Assembly (NCBI GenBank): GCA_015143295.1
Contig: CM026557.1
Location: 38,883,965-38,947,964 of the forward strand
DNA: 64,000 nucleotides
DNA from: Tetracentron sinense
Taxonomy: Eukaryota; Streptophyta; Magnoliopsida; Trochodendrales; Trochodendraceae
Direction of reading: 5' to 3'
Shown in pieces: positions 55,167 to 64,000 of the stretch. The stretch's first letter is position 1. The number at the start of each line of letters is the position of its first letter. Below the pieces are notes generated by a model. The model saw only the letters and a program-made list of their open reading frames with translations. It did no database searches and had not been told where the DNA came from. The translations under genes and the position numbers were made by a program.

Positions 55167-55849
55167 GTAGATTTTAACCAATTTTACTGTTTTGGTCATA
55201 ACTTTTGACTCGTTCGTCGGATTTCGATGATTCAACTTGCATTGGATTCTTCTTTCGAAAAGAAACATTTCTGCTATTTTAGAATTTCTAAATTCCCTTT
55301 CATTTATGGACCAAATTATCTCCAAAGTTGACTGATCTGCAATTCCATAAGACAAAACATCGGAAAACCCACTTTTGACTTAGCTTAGACTAAAATATGG
55401 AAAAATATTACACATGAACCTCGAAGAGGGTTCCAATACCTTTCTAATGGTTTAAGAATCACTCAATTCCAATAAATGGTGCCAAAACTGAAGCTTCCTA
55501 AAGGTCAGGGTGTGATATGACATCCCTCCGATTACAAGTTTGATTAAGCCTTAATCACACTATACCAATTAGATATTAATACATAAACATTAAAACATCA
55601 CAAGGACTATAATACTCTCAATGCTTGAAATTAAAAACATGAAAAAGATCTGAGTCTCTACAAGTCATGTATGATGTTCAATACAATGAACAGGGAGATT
55701 GATGATGAAATACAAGGACATACCTTCTTGATGGTTGGTGACATTTTTTTACAAGGACATACTTTAATCGCATTTTTATGTTTTTTTCTTTAATTAAATA
55801 TTAATTTTTGTCTTATGAGTAGTGAGTTGTAATTTGTTCTAATTTTATT

Positions 55850-55892
55850 TTCTTTATTTGCATACCCATGCATCGCACGGGGTGTTTGCTAG
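55850..55892 (+). mobile_element. Helitron 3' end
   Basis: CCATGCATCGCACGGGGTGTTTGCTAG followed by T. It has the hairpin-then-CTAG layout of a Helitron terminus. The 5' end was not located. Confidence 0.55.
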
Positions 55893-56451
55893 TTATATTA
55901 TATACTGAAGAAATAGGATGCTAATGTGGCATCCCTCTTTGCTCTTCCTTTTCCATTTTTGATGCCATGTCATCTCAATAGTATCCACAATAAATGCATC
56001 TCCCTCATTTTTCCCCATCCTATTAATTACAATTAATCCTCCACTACTCAATAAATGCATTTCCCTCATTTATCCCCACCCTATTAATTACAATTAATCC
56101 CCCACTACTCCCATTAATCTATCCTCACCCCAATTAAGTATACTAATTAAAATAATTAGTATAATTAAACTCGTTAAGTAAACTATCTTAAAACTCCAAT
56201 CTATCCATCTACCCTTGGTTTTTAGAAAAAAAAATAAATTTTAACCTTAAGTTAATAAACCTTAACCAAGGTTAAAGGGGTTAAAAGGGACATGCGGTAA
56301 GAGGAGGGGTAAAGAATCGGTTTCCTTTATTTTATTTCCCTCCGATTGCTTTTAGTTTTTTCTTTCATTTTTTATTGTTAATAATTATTTGACTTATATC
56401 TTTTTTTTCTTCTAGCAATCTCCTCCGTGCATCGCACGAGCTCCTTACTAG
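55893..56451 (+). mobile_element. Helitron, ~560 bp, abutting two others
   Basis: It begins TTATATTATATACTG (a diverged TCTATATTATATA-type start), directly after the preceding CTAG. It ends CCGTGCATCGCACGAGCTCCTTACTAG at 56451. Half of a foldback core lies at 56190-56300. Confidence 0.6.
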
Positions 56452-56640
56452 TCTTTACTATTATAATGGGAGAAGCAGGCGTAGCCTGAATTTTTCAAAA
56501 TTCCTAAACTACCCTTATATAAAACAAAACTTTAATTTAATATTTTACTTTAATTCCCAAACCACCCTTATCTATCTATTTAAAAAATAGAATCACAGTC
56601 AATCGCAATTGAACTTGGGGAATAGGATCTTTTTGAGGAA
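56452..56640 (+). mobile_element. Helitron 5' end fragment
   Basis: TCTTTACTATTATAATGGGAG, then TTCCTAAACTACCCTTATAT, matches the start of the Helitron at 33160 over roughly 170 bp, including CAATCGCAATTGAACTTGGGG. No 3' end was found to the right. Confidence 0.65.
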
Positions 56641-57239
56641 AAATCCAAAAAATCATTGCTTGATTGAAGTATGTTAACTAGAGTAGCAAATTTTCGAGAA
56701 CATTTCCTAGGTTGGTGGCTGATTGAAGTATCCTTGGGAGCCACACCAATTCATTATATTGAAGATACAAAATATACAAAGTTTTCTCTCTCAAAAAAAT
56801 TACGGTCACTTCTCACAACTTGTTAACCTAAAAAATACGCATACAACTATATGTTTAGGGTTAAACTGTAAAGCTGAAAATACCCCTATAGAAACACTAA
56901 ATAATACTAAGAAAAAATACGTTGCCACCTGCCACCCCCCGGGAAATCTGCTAAAGGTTGCCTACATACATTCCCAACAGAGGGTATATGATACTCCTCT
57001 CCGATTTCAGCTCCTTGCTTTTTTTTATGATGTTTCAGGGCTCCTAGGCCAGGATGTCTTTGTTAGCTGGCCTTGCCCCAATCTAACAAACAATAAAAAA
57101 GATAAGGGTTTGTTTGTTTTTGTTTTGAATTCATCAACAAAGAAATAATATAGGTGAGAGAAGAGGCTTGGGAGTTGAGACTTAGGGGGGAATGTTGGTT
57201 TGTGCTGTTGACATGATTTCAGGCTAACATTTGGGCGTT
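56641..57239. other. region upstream of SEC15, no gene called
   Basis: An open frame at 56723-57148 has no recognisable domain. A poly-C/G stretch and general plant-like sequence otherwise. Confidence 0.35.
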
Positions 57240-58851
57240 TACTCTCTCTCTCTCTCTCTGGGCCGAAGAAGTCTAACTTTAGTTGGACACCACACTACCA
57301 CCAAAACCGCACATCCTCGTTCATGTCGCTTATAATACATTAAAAAAACATGAAAAGAAATGGGAAATTTTCAAGAACATCTTTAGCTCTCCGTCTCTCT
57401 TATTCTCTCGTTTTAGAGAAGTAGTTCAAGAGGGGCCAGCTTTTCTTCTCATGATTATCTTCTTGGGGTTTTTTTCGACGTTATACTTAAGAAGGATCAC
57501 CTGTGAGTCTCTTGCTATAGAAGTTTGCTACTCCTTTTTTTTTTTTTTGTGATTTCTGTTGCTGTTGTTTTATTTTTCGTTTGATTCATGACCCACATAT
57601 TTATATGTTCAATTTATATGCTTTTTATGATAATGATCGGAGTGAATAGGAATTCCCCACTCATTTGTGTTCTGTTTCGATTGATGGGTAATCTTGAGGG
57701 AAACGGGTTGGGGAAAGGGAATTGATTTGGGTATTTTCCCTTTCTTCTTATTTTGATGAATGGATTGATATAAACCCATTTGCATATCTGCATAATTCAA
57801 ATATCTCTTGTCATTTTGTTGCTTTTTAAGAGGAAGCTTTATGCATTTTCTATCTCTTAAGTTTTTTTCCTTCTTCTAATACTTTGATTATTCACCGGGA
57901 AATTATCCATCTAAAGATGGCTGTACATCTTCTAAAATCAAAAATTTTCTCACCACTTTATCCTAAGAAAAGCTTATTTTCTCTTCTTTTTTCCCGCTTA
58001 TTCTTTGTTTGTGTTTAGTGACGGGTCATCATGTTTGAGGCATTGTGGTCAAATCGTCTAAGAAAACCATAGGTGATAGGGGTTCATTGGCTAAGCATTT
58101 TATATGGTATCCAAAATTTACTGTATTTATTAAAATTTAAAAATCAACAAATTTAATATATTATTGAAAATAAAGACACGAAATTGAAAATAAAGCATAG
58201 ATAACACCACGATTTCATTACAAAAATTAAAGAGCAAAGTTCACCACCGAGTAGCGAAGTAATGAGTGCCAAATAAAAATGAAAGAGAAAAATAGTTTAG
58301 TGGCTTTTTTTTTGGAAGGTAATAGTTTAGGGGCTTATTGCCCAAAAAAAAAAGAAAAATAATCACACACACATAGAGAGGTAAGAGGGAAGCTAGACAA
58401 AGTTACCTAAATCCCTCAACATTTTTGTTTTATTTTCTTTCTATCAAGAAAATAAAGTCTTTCATATTTATCTGCAATTATTTTTGTAAACAACATATAA
58501 CTTTAACATCGAACTTTATGCAAGTCTCGAGTGACATTCTTTGTCACTAGTAGTGCTTAGGCAAAGCAAACACCTAGATGCAACCAGGTGTTAATGTCTT
58601 ACCAACTGCCTGCCTTGATCCCAATGTAGGCGGTAGGGGTCCTTGCTCGGTGAGGCAGTCACACCTAGGCATTCCCTAGGTGACACTTTGACTACTCTGG
58701 TTTGTGGATACTCATTTGGAATCTGAAAATGATTTCCGCCACAAGCTTTTCAATGTCATGTTTGGCTAGGATGGATGAATGAGAACTTTCGAATTTCAGT
58801 ATTTTAATTTCAGTTTCTAATCATATTTTTTGTATAATTCTCAATTGTGCA
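57240..58851 (+). promoter_or_regulatory. probable SEC15 leader: CT-rich 5'UTR exon and 5'UTR intron
   Basis: A (CT)n tract (57241-57260) and a CT-rich leader precede the donor-like CACCTGTGAGTCTC near 57500. A T-rich stretch then ends AATTGTGCAG at 58851, 17 nt before the SEC15 ATG. This fits a 5'UTR intron of about 1.35 kb. It is inferred, since no transcript is available. A GCCTAGGTG-like repeat lies at 58620-58690. Confidence 0.45.
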
Positions 58852-58867
58852 GAATTTGATCAGAATT

Positions 58868-61237
58868 ATGCAAGGAAAACCCAAGAGGAGAACAGTTACA
58901 GAGAATGGGGATGGGGCAGGTGACTTGGTCCTTGCCACTTCGATTGGGAATGGGGAGGATTTGGGTCCTATTGTCAGGCATGCGTTTGAAATGGGGAGGC
59001 CCGACGCTCTACTGCACCAGCTCAAAAATGTCATGAAGAAGAAGGAAGTTGAGATTGAAGAGCTCTGCAAGCTTCATTATGAGGAATTCATTCTTGCTGT
59101 TGATGAGCTCCGTGGTGTCTTGGTCGATGCTGAAGAGCTGAAGAGTGAGCTCTCAAGTGACAATTTCAGGCTTCAGGAGGTGGGGAGCTCTCTTCTGCTA
59201 AAACTTGAAGAGCTCCTTGAGTCATATTCTATCAAGAAGAATGTTACTGAGGCTATAAAAATGTCCAAGACCTGTGAGCAAGTCTTGGATCTGTGTGTGA
59301 AGTGTAACCAACACATATCTGAAGGTCAATTTTACCCTGCTTTAAAGACTCTGGACCTGATTGAGAGAAATTATCTGCACAATGTCCCTGTTAAGGCTCT
59401 CCGGAAGGTGATCGAGATGCGAATACCAGCAATAAAGTCACATATTGAGAAGAAAGTGTGCAGTGAGTTTAATGAGTGGCTGGTGCACATAAGGAGAACA
59501 TCAAGAGATATTGGACAGATCGCTATAGGACAGGCGGCATCGGCCCGTCAGAGGGACGAGGAAATGAGGGCCCGCCAGCGGGAGGCCGAGGAACAGAGCC
59601 GTTCAGGGTTAGGAGATTGTGTGTATACCTTAGATGTCGATGAGATTGATGAAGATTCAGTTCTCAAGTTCGACCTTACTCCTGTATATCGGGCATACCA
59701 CATCCACACTTGCCTTGAGATTCAAGATCAATTCCGTGAATACTACTATAAGAATCGGTTGTTACAGCTCAAATCGGACTTACAAATATCATCAATACAA
59801 CCATTTCTTGAATCCCATCAAACATTCTTTGCTCAAATTGCAGGGTACTTCATCGTGGAGGACCGGGTCCTACGGACTGCAGGGGGACTGCTGTCAGCTA
59901 ATCAGGTTGGGACGATATGGGAAACTGCTGTTGCAAAGATGACATCAGTGTTGGAGGAACAGTTTTCACGTATGGATATCGCAAGCCATCTACTCCTAAT
60001 CAAGGACTATGTGACTCTTCTAGGCGCGACTCTTCGACGATATGGGTACCAAGTGGGACCCCTACTTGAGGTTCTTGACAATAGCACAGACAAATACCAC
60101 GAGCTTCTTTTAGAAGAGTGTCGGCAGCAGATGGTCGATATCATTGCCCATGACAGTTATGAGCAGATGGTGATGAAAAAGGAGTACGAGTACACTATGA
60201 ACGTTTTGTCATTCCATCTCCAGAGCTCAGATATAATGCCTGCCTTCCCATATATTGCACCCTTCTCCTCCACCGTACCTGATACCTGCCGCATCGTTCG
60301 ATCATTCATTGGGGACTCTGTCAGTTACTTGTCTTATGGCGGCCGCATGAATTTCTATGATGTTGTGAAGAAGTACCTGGACAAGCTCTTGATTGATGTG
60401 TTAAATGAGGCTCTACTGAAAGCGATTCACAGTTGCAACACTGGTGTGTCTCAAGCAATGCAGATAGCTTCAAACATAACTGTTCTTGAGCGGGCTTGTG
60501 ATTTATTTCTTCGACAGGCAGCCCAACACTGTGGGATCCCTATACGATCAGTTGAGAGGCCTCAAGCTAGTCTAACTGCTAAGGCGGTTCTAAAGACATC
60601 AAGGGATGCCTCCTATCTTGCTCTGTTGAACCTAGTGAACTCTAAGGTGGATGAGTTTATGGCACCGATGGGTGATATCAATTGGACGACGGAGGAGATC
60701 CCACAGAATGGGAATGAGTTTATACATGAGGTGGTGTTCTACCTCGACACCCTGATATCCACAGCTCAACAAATTTTACCTTTGGATGCCGTGTACAAGG
60801 TTGGGAGTGGGGCCCTCGAGCACGTTTCCAACTTGATTGTGGCAGCTCTTCTCAGTGACAGCGTGAAGAGGTTCAATGTGAATGCAATCATGGGCATTGA
60901 CAATGATCTGAAGATGTTAGAGTCCTTTGCAGATGAGAGGTTCCACAGCACTGGATTGAGTGAGATACACATGGAAGGTAGTCTAAGAGACTGCTTGATA
61001 GAAGCTCGACAATTAACCAACCTTCTATTGAGCAACCAGCCAGAGAACTTCATGAATCCTGTGATACGGGAGAAACACTACAACACTTTGGACTATAAGA
61101 AGGTTGCCAGTATTTGTGAGAAATTTAAAGATTCCCCAGATAGGCTCTTTGGAAGCCTTTCAAGCCGGAATACGAAGCAAAATGCTCGAAAGAAGTCAAT
61201 GGACATGTTGAAAAGAAGACTAAGGGATTTCAATTGA
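58868..61237 (+). CDS. SEC15A: exocyst complex subunit SEC15 (SEC15A-like), intronless
   Basis: The single frame encodes 789 residues, close to the 790 of Arabidopsis SEC15A. It starts [20 protein letters not shown] and ends [15 protein letters not shown], both very like SEC15A. The N-terminal half is helical and coiled-coil-like ([33 protein letters not shown]). The conserved Sec15 core follows ([81 protein letters not shown]). SEC15 is part of the octameric exocyst, which tethers secretory vesicles to the plasma membrane; in animals and yeast it is the Rab effector subunit. I chose the ATG at 58868 because the frame upstream has only GTG/TTG codons and an acceptor AG sits 17 nt before. It is complete, with no disruptions. 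Confidence 0.96.
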   Translation: MQGKPKRRTVTENGDGAGDLVLATSIGNGEDLGPIVRHAFEMGRPDALLHQLKNVMKKKEVEIEELCKLHYEEFILAVDELRGVLVDAEELKSELSSDNFRLQEVGSSLLLKLEELLESYSIKKNVTEAIKMSKTCEQVLDLCVKCNQHISEGQFYPALKTLDLIERNYLHNVPVKALRKVIEMRIPAIKSHIEKKVCSEFNEWLVHIRRTSRDIGQIAIGQAASARQRDEEMRARQREAEEQSRSGLGDCVYTLDVDEIDEDSVLKFDLTPVYRAYHIHTCLEIQDQFREYYYKNRLLQLKSDLQISSIQPFLESHQTFFAQIAGYFIVEDRVLRTAGGLLSANQVGTIWETAVAKMTSVLEEQFSRMDIASHLLLIKDYVTLLGATLRRYGYQVGPLLEVLDNSTDKYHELLLEECRQQMVDIIAHDSYEQMVMKKEYEYTMNVLSFHLQSSDIMPAFPYIAPFSSTVPDTCRIVRSFIGDSVSYLSYGGRMNFYDVVKKYLDKLLIDVLNEALLKAIHSCNTGVSQAMQIASNITVLERACDLFLRQAAQHCGIPIRSVERPQASLTAKAVLKTSRDASYLALLNLVNSKVDEFMAPMGDINWTTEEIPQNGNEFIHEVVFYLDTLISTAQQILPLDAVYKVGSGALEHVSNLIVAALLSDSVKRFNVNAIMGIDNDLKMLESFADERFHSTGLSEIHMEGSLRDCLIEARQLTNLLLSNQPENFMNPVIREKHYNTLDYKKVASICEKFKDSPDRLFGSLSSRNTKQNARKKSMDMLKRRLRDFN

Positions 61238-62349
61238 GAAAGCTTGAAACAAATGACATTTGTTACACGGATCTTCAATTTTATTTATCAATAATTTGAA
61301 TTAAATGGAGTTTTTGCCGTTTCCTTTTTCCTTCTTTATTTGCATGCTCCCTAGTGATGTGCAGGCTTGAGTTGGGACTAAAGCCGGTATGTATTGATGG
61401 AACGCATGATTTCAAATGGCGTGTCTGTTTGTAGCTATCTGATTCGACCATTAACTAGAAGAATGTTCATATTATTTTGGAGGAAAACATAATTTCCCAA
61501 CAAGTTGACCTTGTTATTTACTCATGGATCTCAAATACAAATAAAAAAAGGCTGTTAAGCTTCTACTGTTACTTGATAGAAGACAGTTTCCCGAGTGTTT
61601 GCTGGATCATGGGACAGATGGGTATTTTGAATATTTCATAATATTGGCCACTTCTGTTACTTTTTAACTTTAATGACTATGTGCTTTTAATTATATAGCA
61701 TCAGCTGTGTCCATTTTACTTCTCGTTTATGCGCATCTGCCAGGGGTGCAATTAGACTGGTCCTTGCTTGCAGCTTTGTCGTGAGGATTTCAAGACTCCA
61801 ATATAAAAGCAGGTTTAACTGAGCGTCAAGGTTCTTCTGCGTTATAATCTTTTGTTTTAATTTTTTCATTAATTAGTAACAACTTCTTGCAGGTTCCAAT
61901 TCATAAGTAGCAGATGGAAATTATATTATATCAAGCTTCTTGGCACAACTCCTTGCTCAAGGTAGGCAATTAACTTGTGAGGATCTTGGTCTCATCGTCC
62001 TTCTTGCACCGAGTTTCGTTCAGCATGTCCACAATTTTGATCATATTTTAGATACCACTCTGCAGATTTTGTTATTGGTATTTGTCTAATTTATAATTCT
62101 ACTTCTAATAGAAATGGAGTTACCAAATCTTCAATTTGTCCTGTTGCTTCTTTATAGAAAAATATGATGTGTTTATTCTGAGAAAATTTGAATTTGGATA
62201 TTTTTTTTACTTTAATCAATTTGTTGGTCGAATTAATTAATTATTATTAGCTTCTTGCCTCTTTCATTATACACCCACCAGTTAACTCTTTGTTAGTATA
62301 ACTTGTTCTGCTGTGCATTGTAGTTGTATAGTTTTGGTAGTTGAAAAAG
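61238..62349. other. SEC15 3'UTR and flank, no further gene seen
   Basis: Probable polyadenylation signals include ATCAATAATTTGAATTAAA near 61285. The rest is AT-rich without recognisable coding sequence. Confidence 0.45.
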
Positions 62350-62626
62350 AGCAGTGATTACTGATTAGTGGATCCATGGGTCCGCTGCTTAACTTACCGC
62401 CACGTCCTTGTGTCCCTTTTAACACCCCTTTAACCCTGGTTAAGCTTAACTAAATTAAAGTTAAGATTTGTTTTTTGTTTATTTAAAACCCAAGGTTGGA
62501 TTGCTTAACCTAGGGGTGAGTCAATCTTAACCATAGTTGGTGAGTGTTAAAAAGTGGGGCGTGGACCAATGAGGACCTGCCATAGCATTACATAATGGAA
62601 ACCATCGATAAGTTGAGCATTTTCCA
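62350..62626. mobile_element. foldback-core MITE (CTCATTGGTCCACG subfamily)
   Basis: In reverse orientation it has GTCCTCATTGGTCCACGCCCC, ATGGTTAAGATTGACTCACCC and AGGGTTAAAGGGGTGTTAAAA. It is closely similar to the copy nested in the hAT at 39625. The ends GAGCAGTGATTACTGATTAG and GAGCATTTTCC are provisional, with no clean TSD. Confidence 0.7.
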
Positions 62627-63520
62627 AGAAAAAATGGTCTAAAGTGAAACATAGTAAATTTTTGAAGGTCTCCAAGTTCCTTTTTGTGTGTCATGGCCAA
62701 AACCAATTGTTGGTAATAATGCTTCTAGGAGACATTCTAGTTACAAAGAGTTAAAGTTTCTGTGGTTGGAGATCAAATTGTTTGGATCACAAAAAAGCTT
62801 CTAGGAAAAGATGTTTGGACACCATTTTTATTTGCTTTCACAAGCTTTATATTCAAAATCTTGAGTTGGCTTGATGTTGACAGAAAATAATTTTTGAAGG
62901 TCTCCAACATCTCAAGGTCAGACTCAGAAATTAAGAAATAGGGGAATTTGAAGAAACTAGGTCCTGATAGAACTGGTGGAACAAATGACATAGTTATGAG
63001 AACCTATCTTGGCTGATCCTTCTTACTAGTCCCAGGGAGTGTCAATATCTGAAGCTGGTAGCCTGGTACAAAGCGGCGGATTCCAAAAGAAAAGGAGATT
63101 TATACTATGGAAAAAAAAAATTGTTCTGGTGTACTAGAACTGTTTTTCTAGTAAAAATAGTTTCTGTTGTTTTATTGAGCAACTGAAACAACAATTTGAC
63201 TTATCTAGGTTGAATTTCTGCAATCTCCTTCCCCATCTGGACCAGAAAAAGCAACAATATCTTTTAGCTACATACTTGATTGAGTTTAAATATTTGGTAT
63301 CATCTCCACTGGTCTATAAATTTATGTATTCAATAACTCTTTGCTCTTCATAACTAGGCAATTTTGCAATGTGAATTTGCATTTCCTGTATACACGTGTT
63401 TAAAAATGATAAATCAGTCGAACTTTACTAGATCTAGACAAACCAGCGCTTGCGATTTCACATTTTTTACATTTCATGTATTCATGTGAATTTTCATTTC
63501 GTTGAATGTCCAAACCAGCT
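62627..63520. other. intergenic, no gene seen
   Basis: AT-rich sequence without a supported feature. Confidence 0.4.
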
Positions 63521-63529
63521 CAAGATTAC

Positions 63530-63532
<3 letters not shown>

Positions 63533-63570
<38 letters not shown>
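63533..63570. repeat. (TA)n microsatellite
   Basis: An uninterrupted alternating A/T run of about 38 bases. Confidence 0.95.
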
Positions 63571-63574
<4 letters not shown>

Positions 63575-63589
63575 GCATGCTTGATTAAA

Positions 63590-64000
63590 TCTTATTATTT
63601 GTAGCATGCTCGATTGGAAACTTAACATTCTCCATGAGGAAATGATAGAGAATGGAGTAAGATAATAAAGTGTGACTAGATACGCCAAATCTCATCACAA
63701 GGTGATTTGAATTTGAGTCGATTAGATTAGGTAAAATTAGATTAGATTTGATGGAGGTTTCCTTGTATATTAGGTATCTTGAATTATTTATTCAAACCCT
63801 CTTTGGGTCCTTGTAAACCATTCAAGTTTATTTATAATATCCAGTTTCTACATGGTATCAGCACCATCGATCCTTTAGTGATTCCTTAGCTCTCATTTTT
63901 TTCCTTTCTCGCAGGTGGTGCGCCACTGTCCGTTGGGTTTGAAACTTAAAAAAAAAAATCCTGCCCTCCTCCATACAACCTGACAGTTCTCACACTTATG
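63590..64000 (+). mobile_element. Copia LTR end with primer site, cut by window edge
   Basis: The fossil LTR ends ATCCAGTTTCTACA at 63852. The tRNA-Met-type primer site TGGTATCAGCACC (63853-63865) follows directly. The start of the LTR is not resolved, and the interior runs off the window. Confidence 0.5.

Larger units (their letters stand above)
53182..55662 (-). mobile_element. solo LTR, probably Ty3/Gypsy
   Basis: On the minus strand the fossil starts TGTAGAGACTCAGATC and ends TTTTGGGGTCGTTACA. The perfect 5-bp duplication AGTCA lies at 53177-53181 and 55663-55667. A TATA box (TATAAATA) lies at 54897-54904. No primer site or protein is present, so it is a lone LTR of 2,481 bp. Its ends resemble those of the solo LTR at 19011. 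The intact duplication suggests moderate age; one LTR gives no direct date. Confidence 0.83.

Noticed and set aside
56723-57148. 141-codon open frame upstream of SEC15
   Set aside because: It has no convincing domain or promoter, and the frame may use a non-ATG start. I treat it as chance or repeat-derived.
58847-58867. Upstream extension of the SEC15 frame
   Set aside because: The extra seven codons start at GTG and include a splice acceptor AG. The ATG at 58868 fits the family start better.

Overview
This window is nuclear DNA of a flowering plant. Three protein genes belong to plant families: an R3H-SUZ protein, an F-box/kelch protein and the exocyst subunit SEC15. All introns use GT-AG, the intergenic DNA is AT-rich, and most of the window is plant transposon debris (L1-type LINEs, tRNA-derived SINEs, Mutator, hAT, CACTA and Helitron derivatives, Copia and Gypsy LTRs). 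The gene set suggests a eudicot or early-diverging angiosperm. I cannot name the species from sequence alone.

Layout. 1-5.3 kb: a LINE 3' fragment, small repeats and featureless DNA. 5.37-12.64 kb (minus): a complete four-exon gene for a 358-residue R3H-SUZ protein. Its 4.7-kb first intron holds a LINE piece, an 8-bp-TSD hAT derivative and a LINE tail, and its third intron holds a Mutator-type MITE. 12.8-17.1 kb: MITEs nested in one another. 17.2-23.5 kb (minus): an L1 LINE with endonuclease, reverse transcriptase and RNase H regions, split by a 2.1-kb solo LTR with a perfect 5-bp TSD and by a second LINE tail. 23.7-30 kb: foldback MITEs, a large Copia-type LTR, SINEs and an AT-rich element. 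30.2-30.6 kb (minus): a candidate two-exon gene for a 71-residue protein with a TATA box. 31.4-33.5 kb: two Helitrons. 33.8-37.4 kb: a 483-bp tandem duplication, a Mutator MITE and a Copia LTR with primer site. 38.9-42.4 kb: nested MITEs, including a hAT inside a foldback element. 42.9-44.2 kb: a Mutator-like element carrying a minisatellite, directly upstream of the intronless F-box/kelch gene (44.5-45.7 kb). 47-50.5 kb: MITEs and a Copia LTR. 50.7-53.0 kb: a CACTA element. 53.2-55.7 kb: a second solo LTR. 55.7-56.6 kb: abutting Helitron ends. 57.2-61.2 kb: the SEC15 gene with a probable 5'UTR intron. 61.2-64 kb: a MITE, a (TA)n tract and the end of a Copia LTR with its primer site.

The host genes are unrelated housekeeping or regulatory genes (RNA binding, protein turnover, exocytosis) and form no pathway. 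The strongest unusual signals are: (1) a ~200-bp foldback core, recurring about 16 times inside elements with different outer ends; (2) clusters of short palindromes at the same place, upstream of the TATA box, in three unrelated LTRs; (3) Helitrons abutting end to end; (4) the candidate small gene at 30.2-30.5 kb. I found no clearly new enzymatic or defence system.
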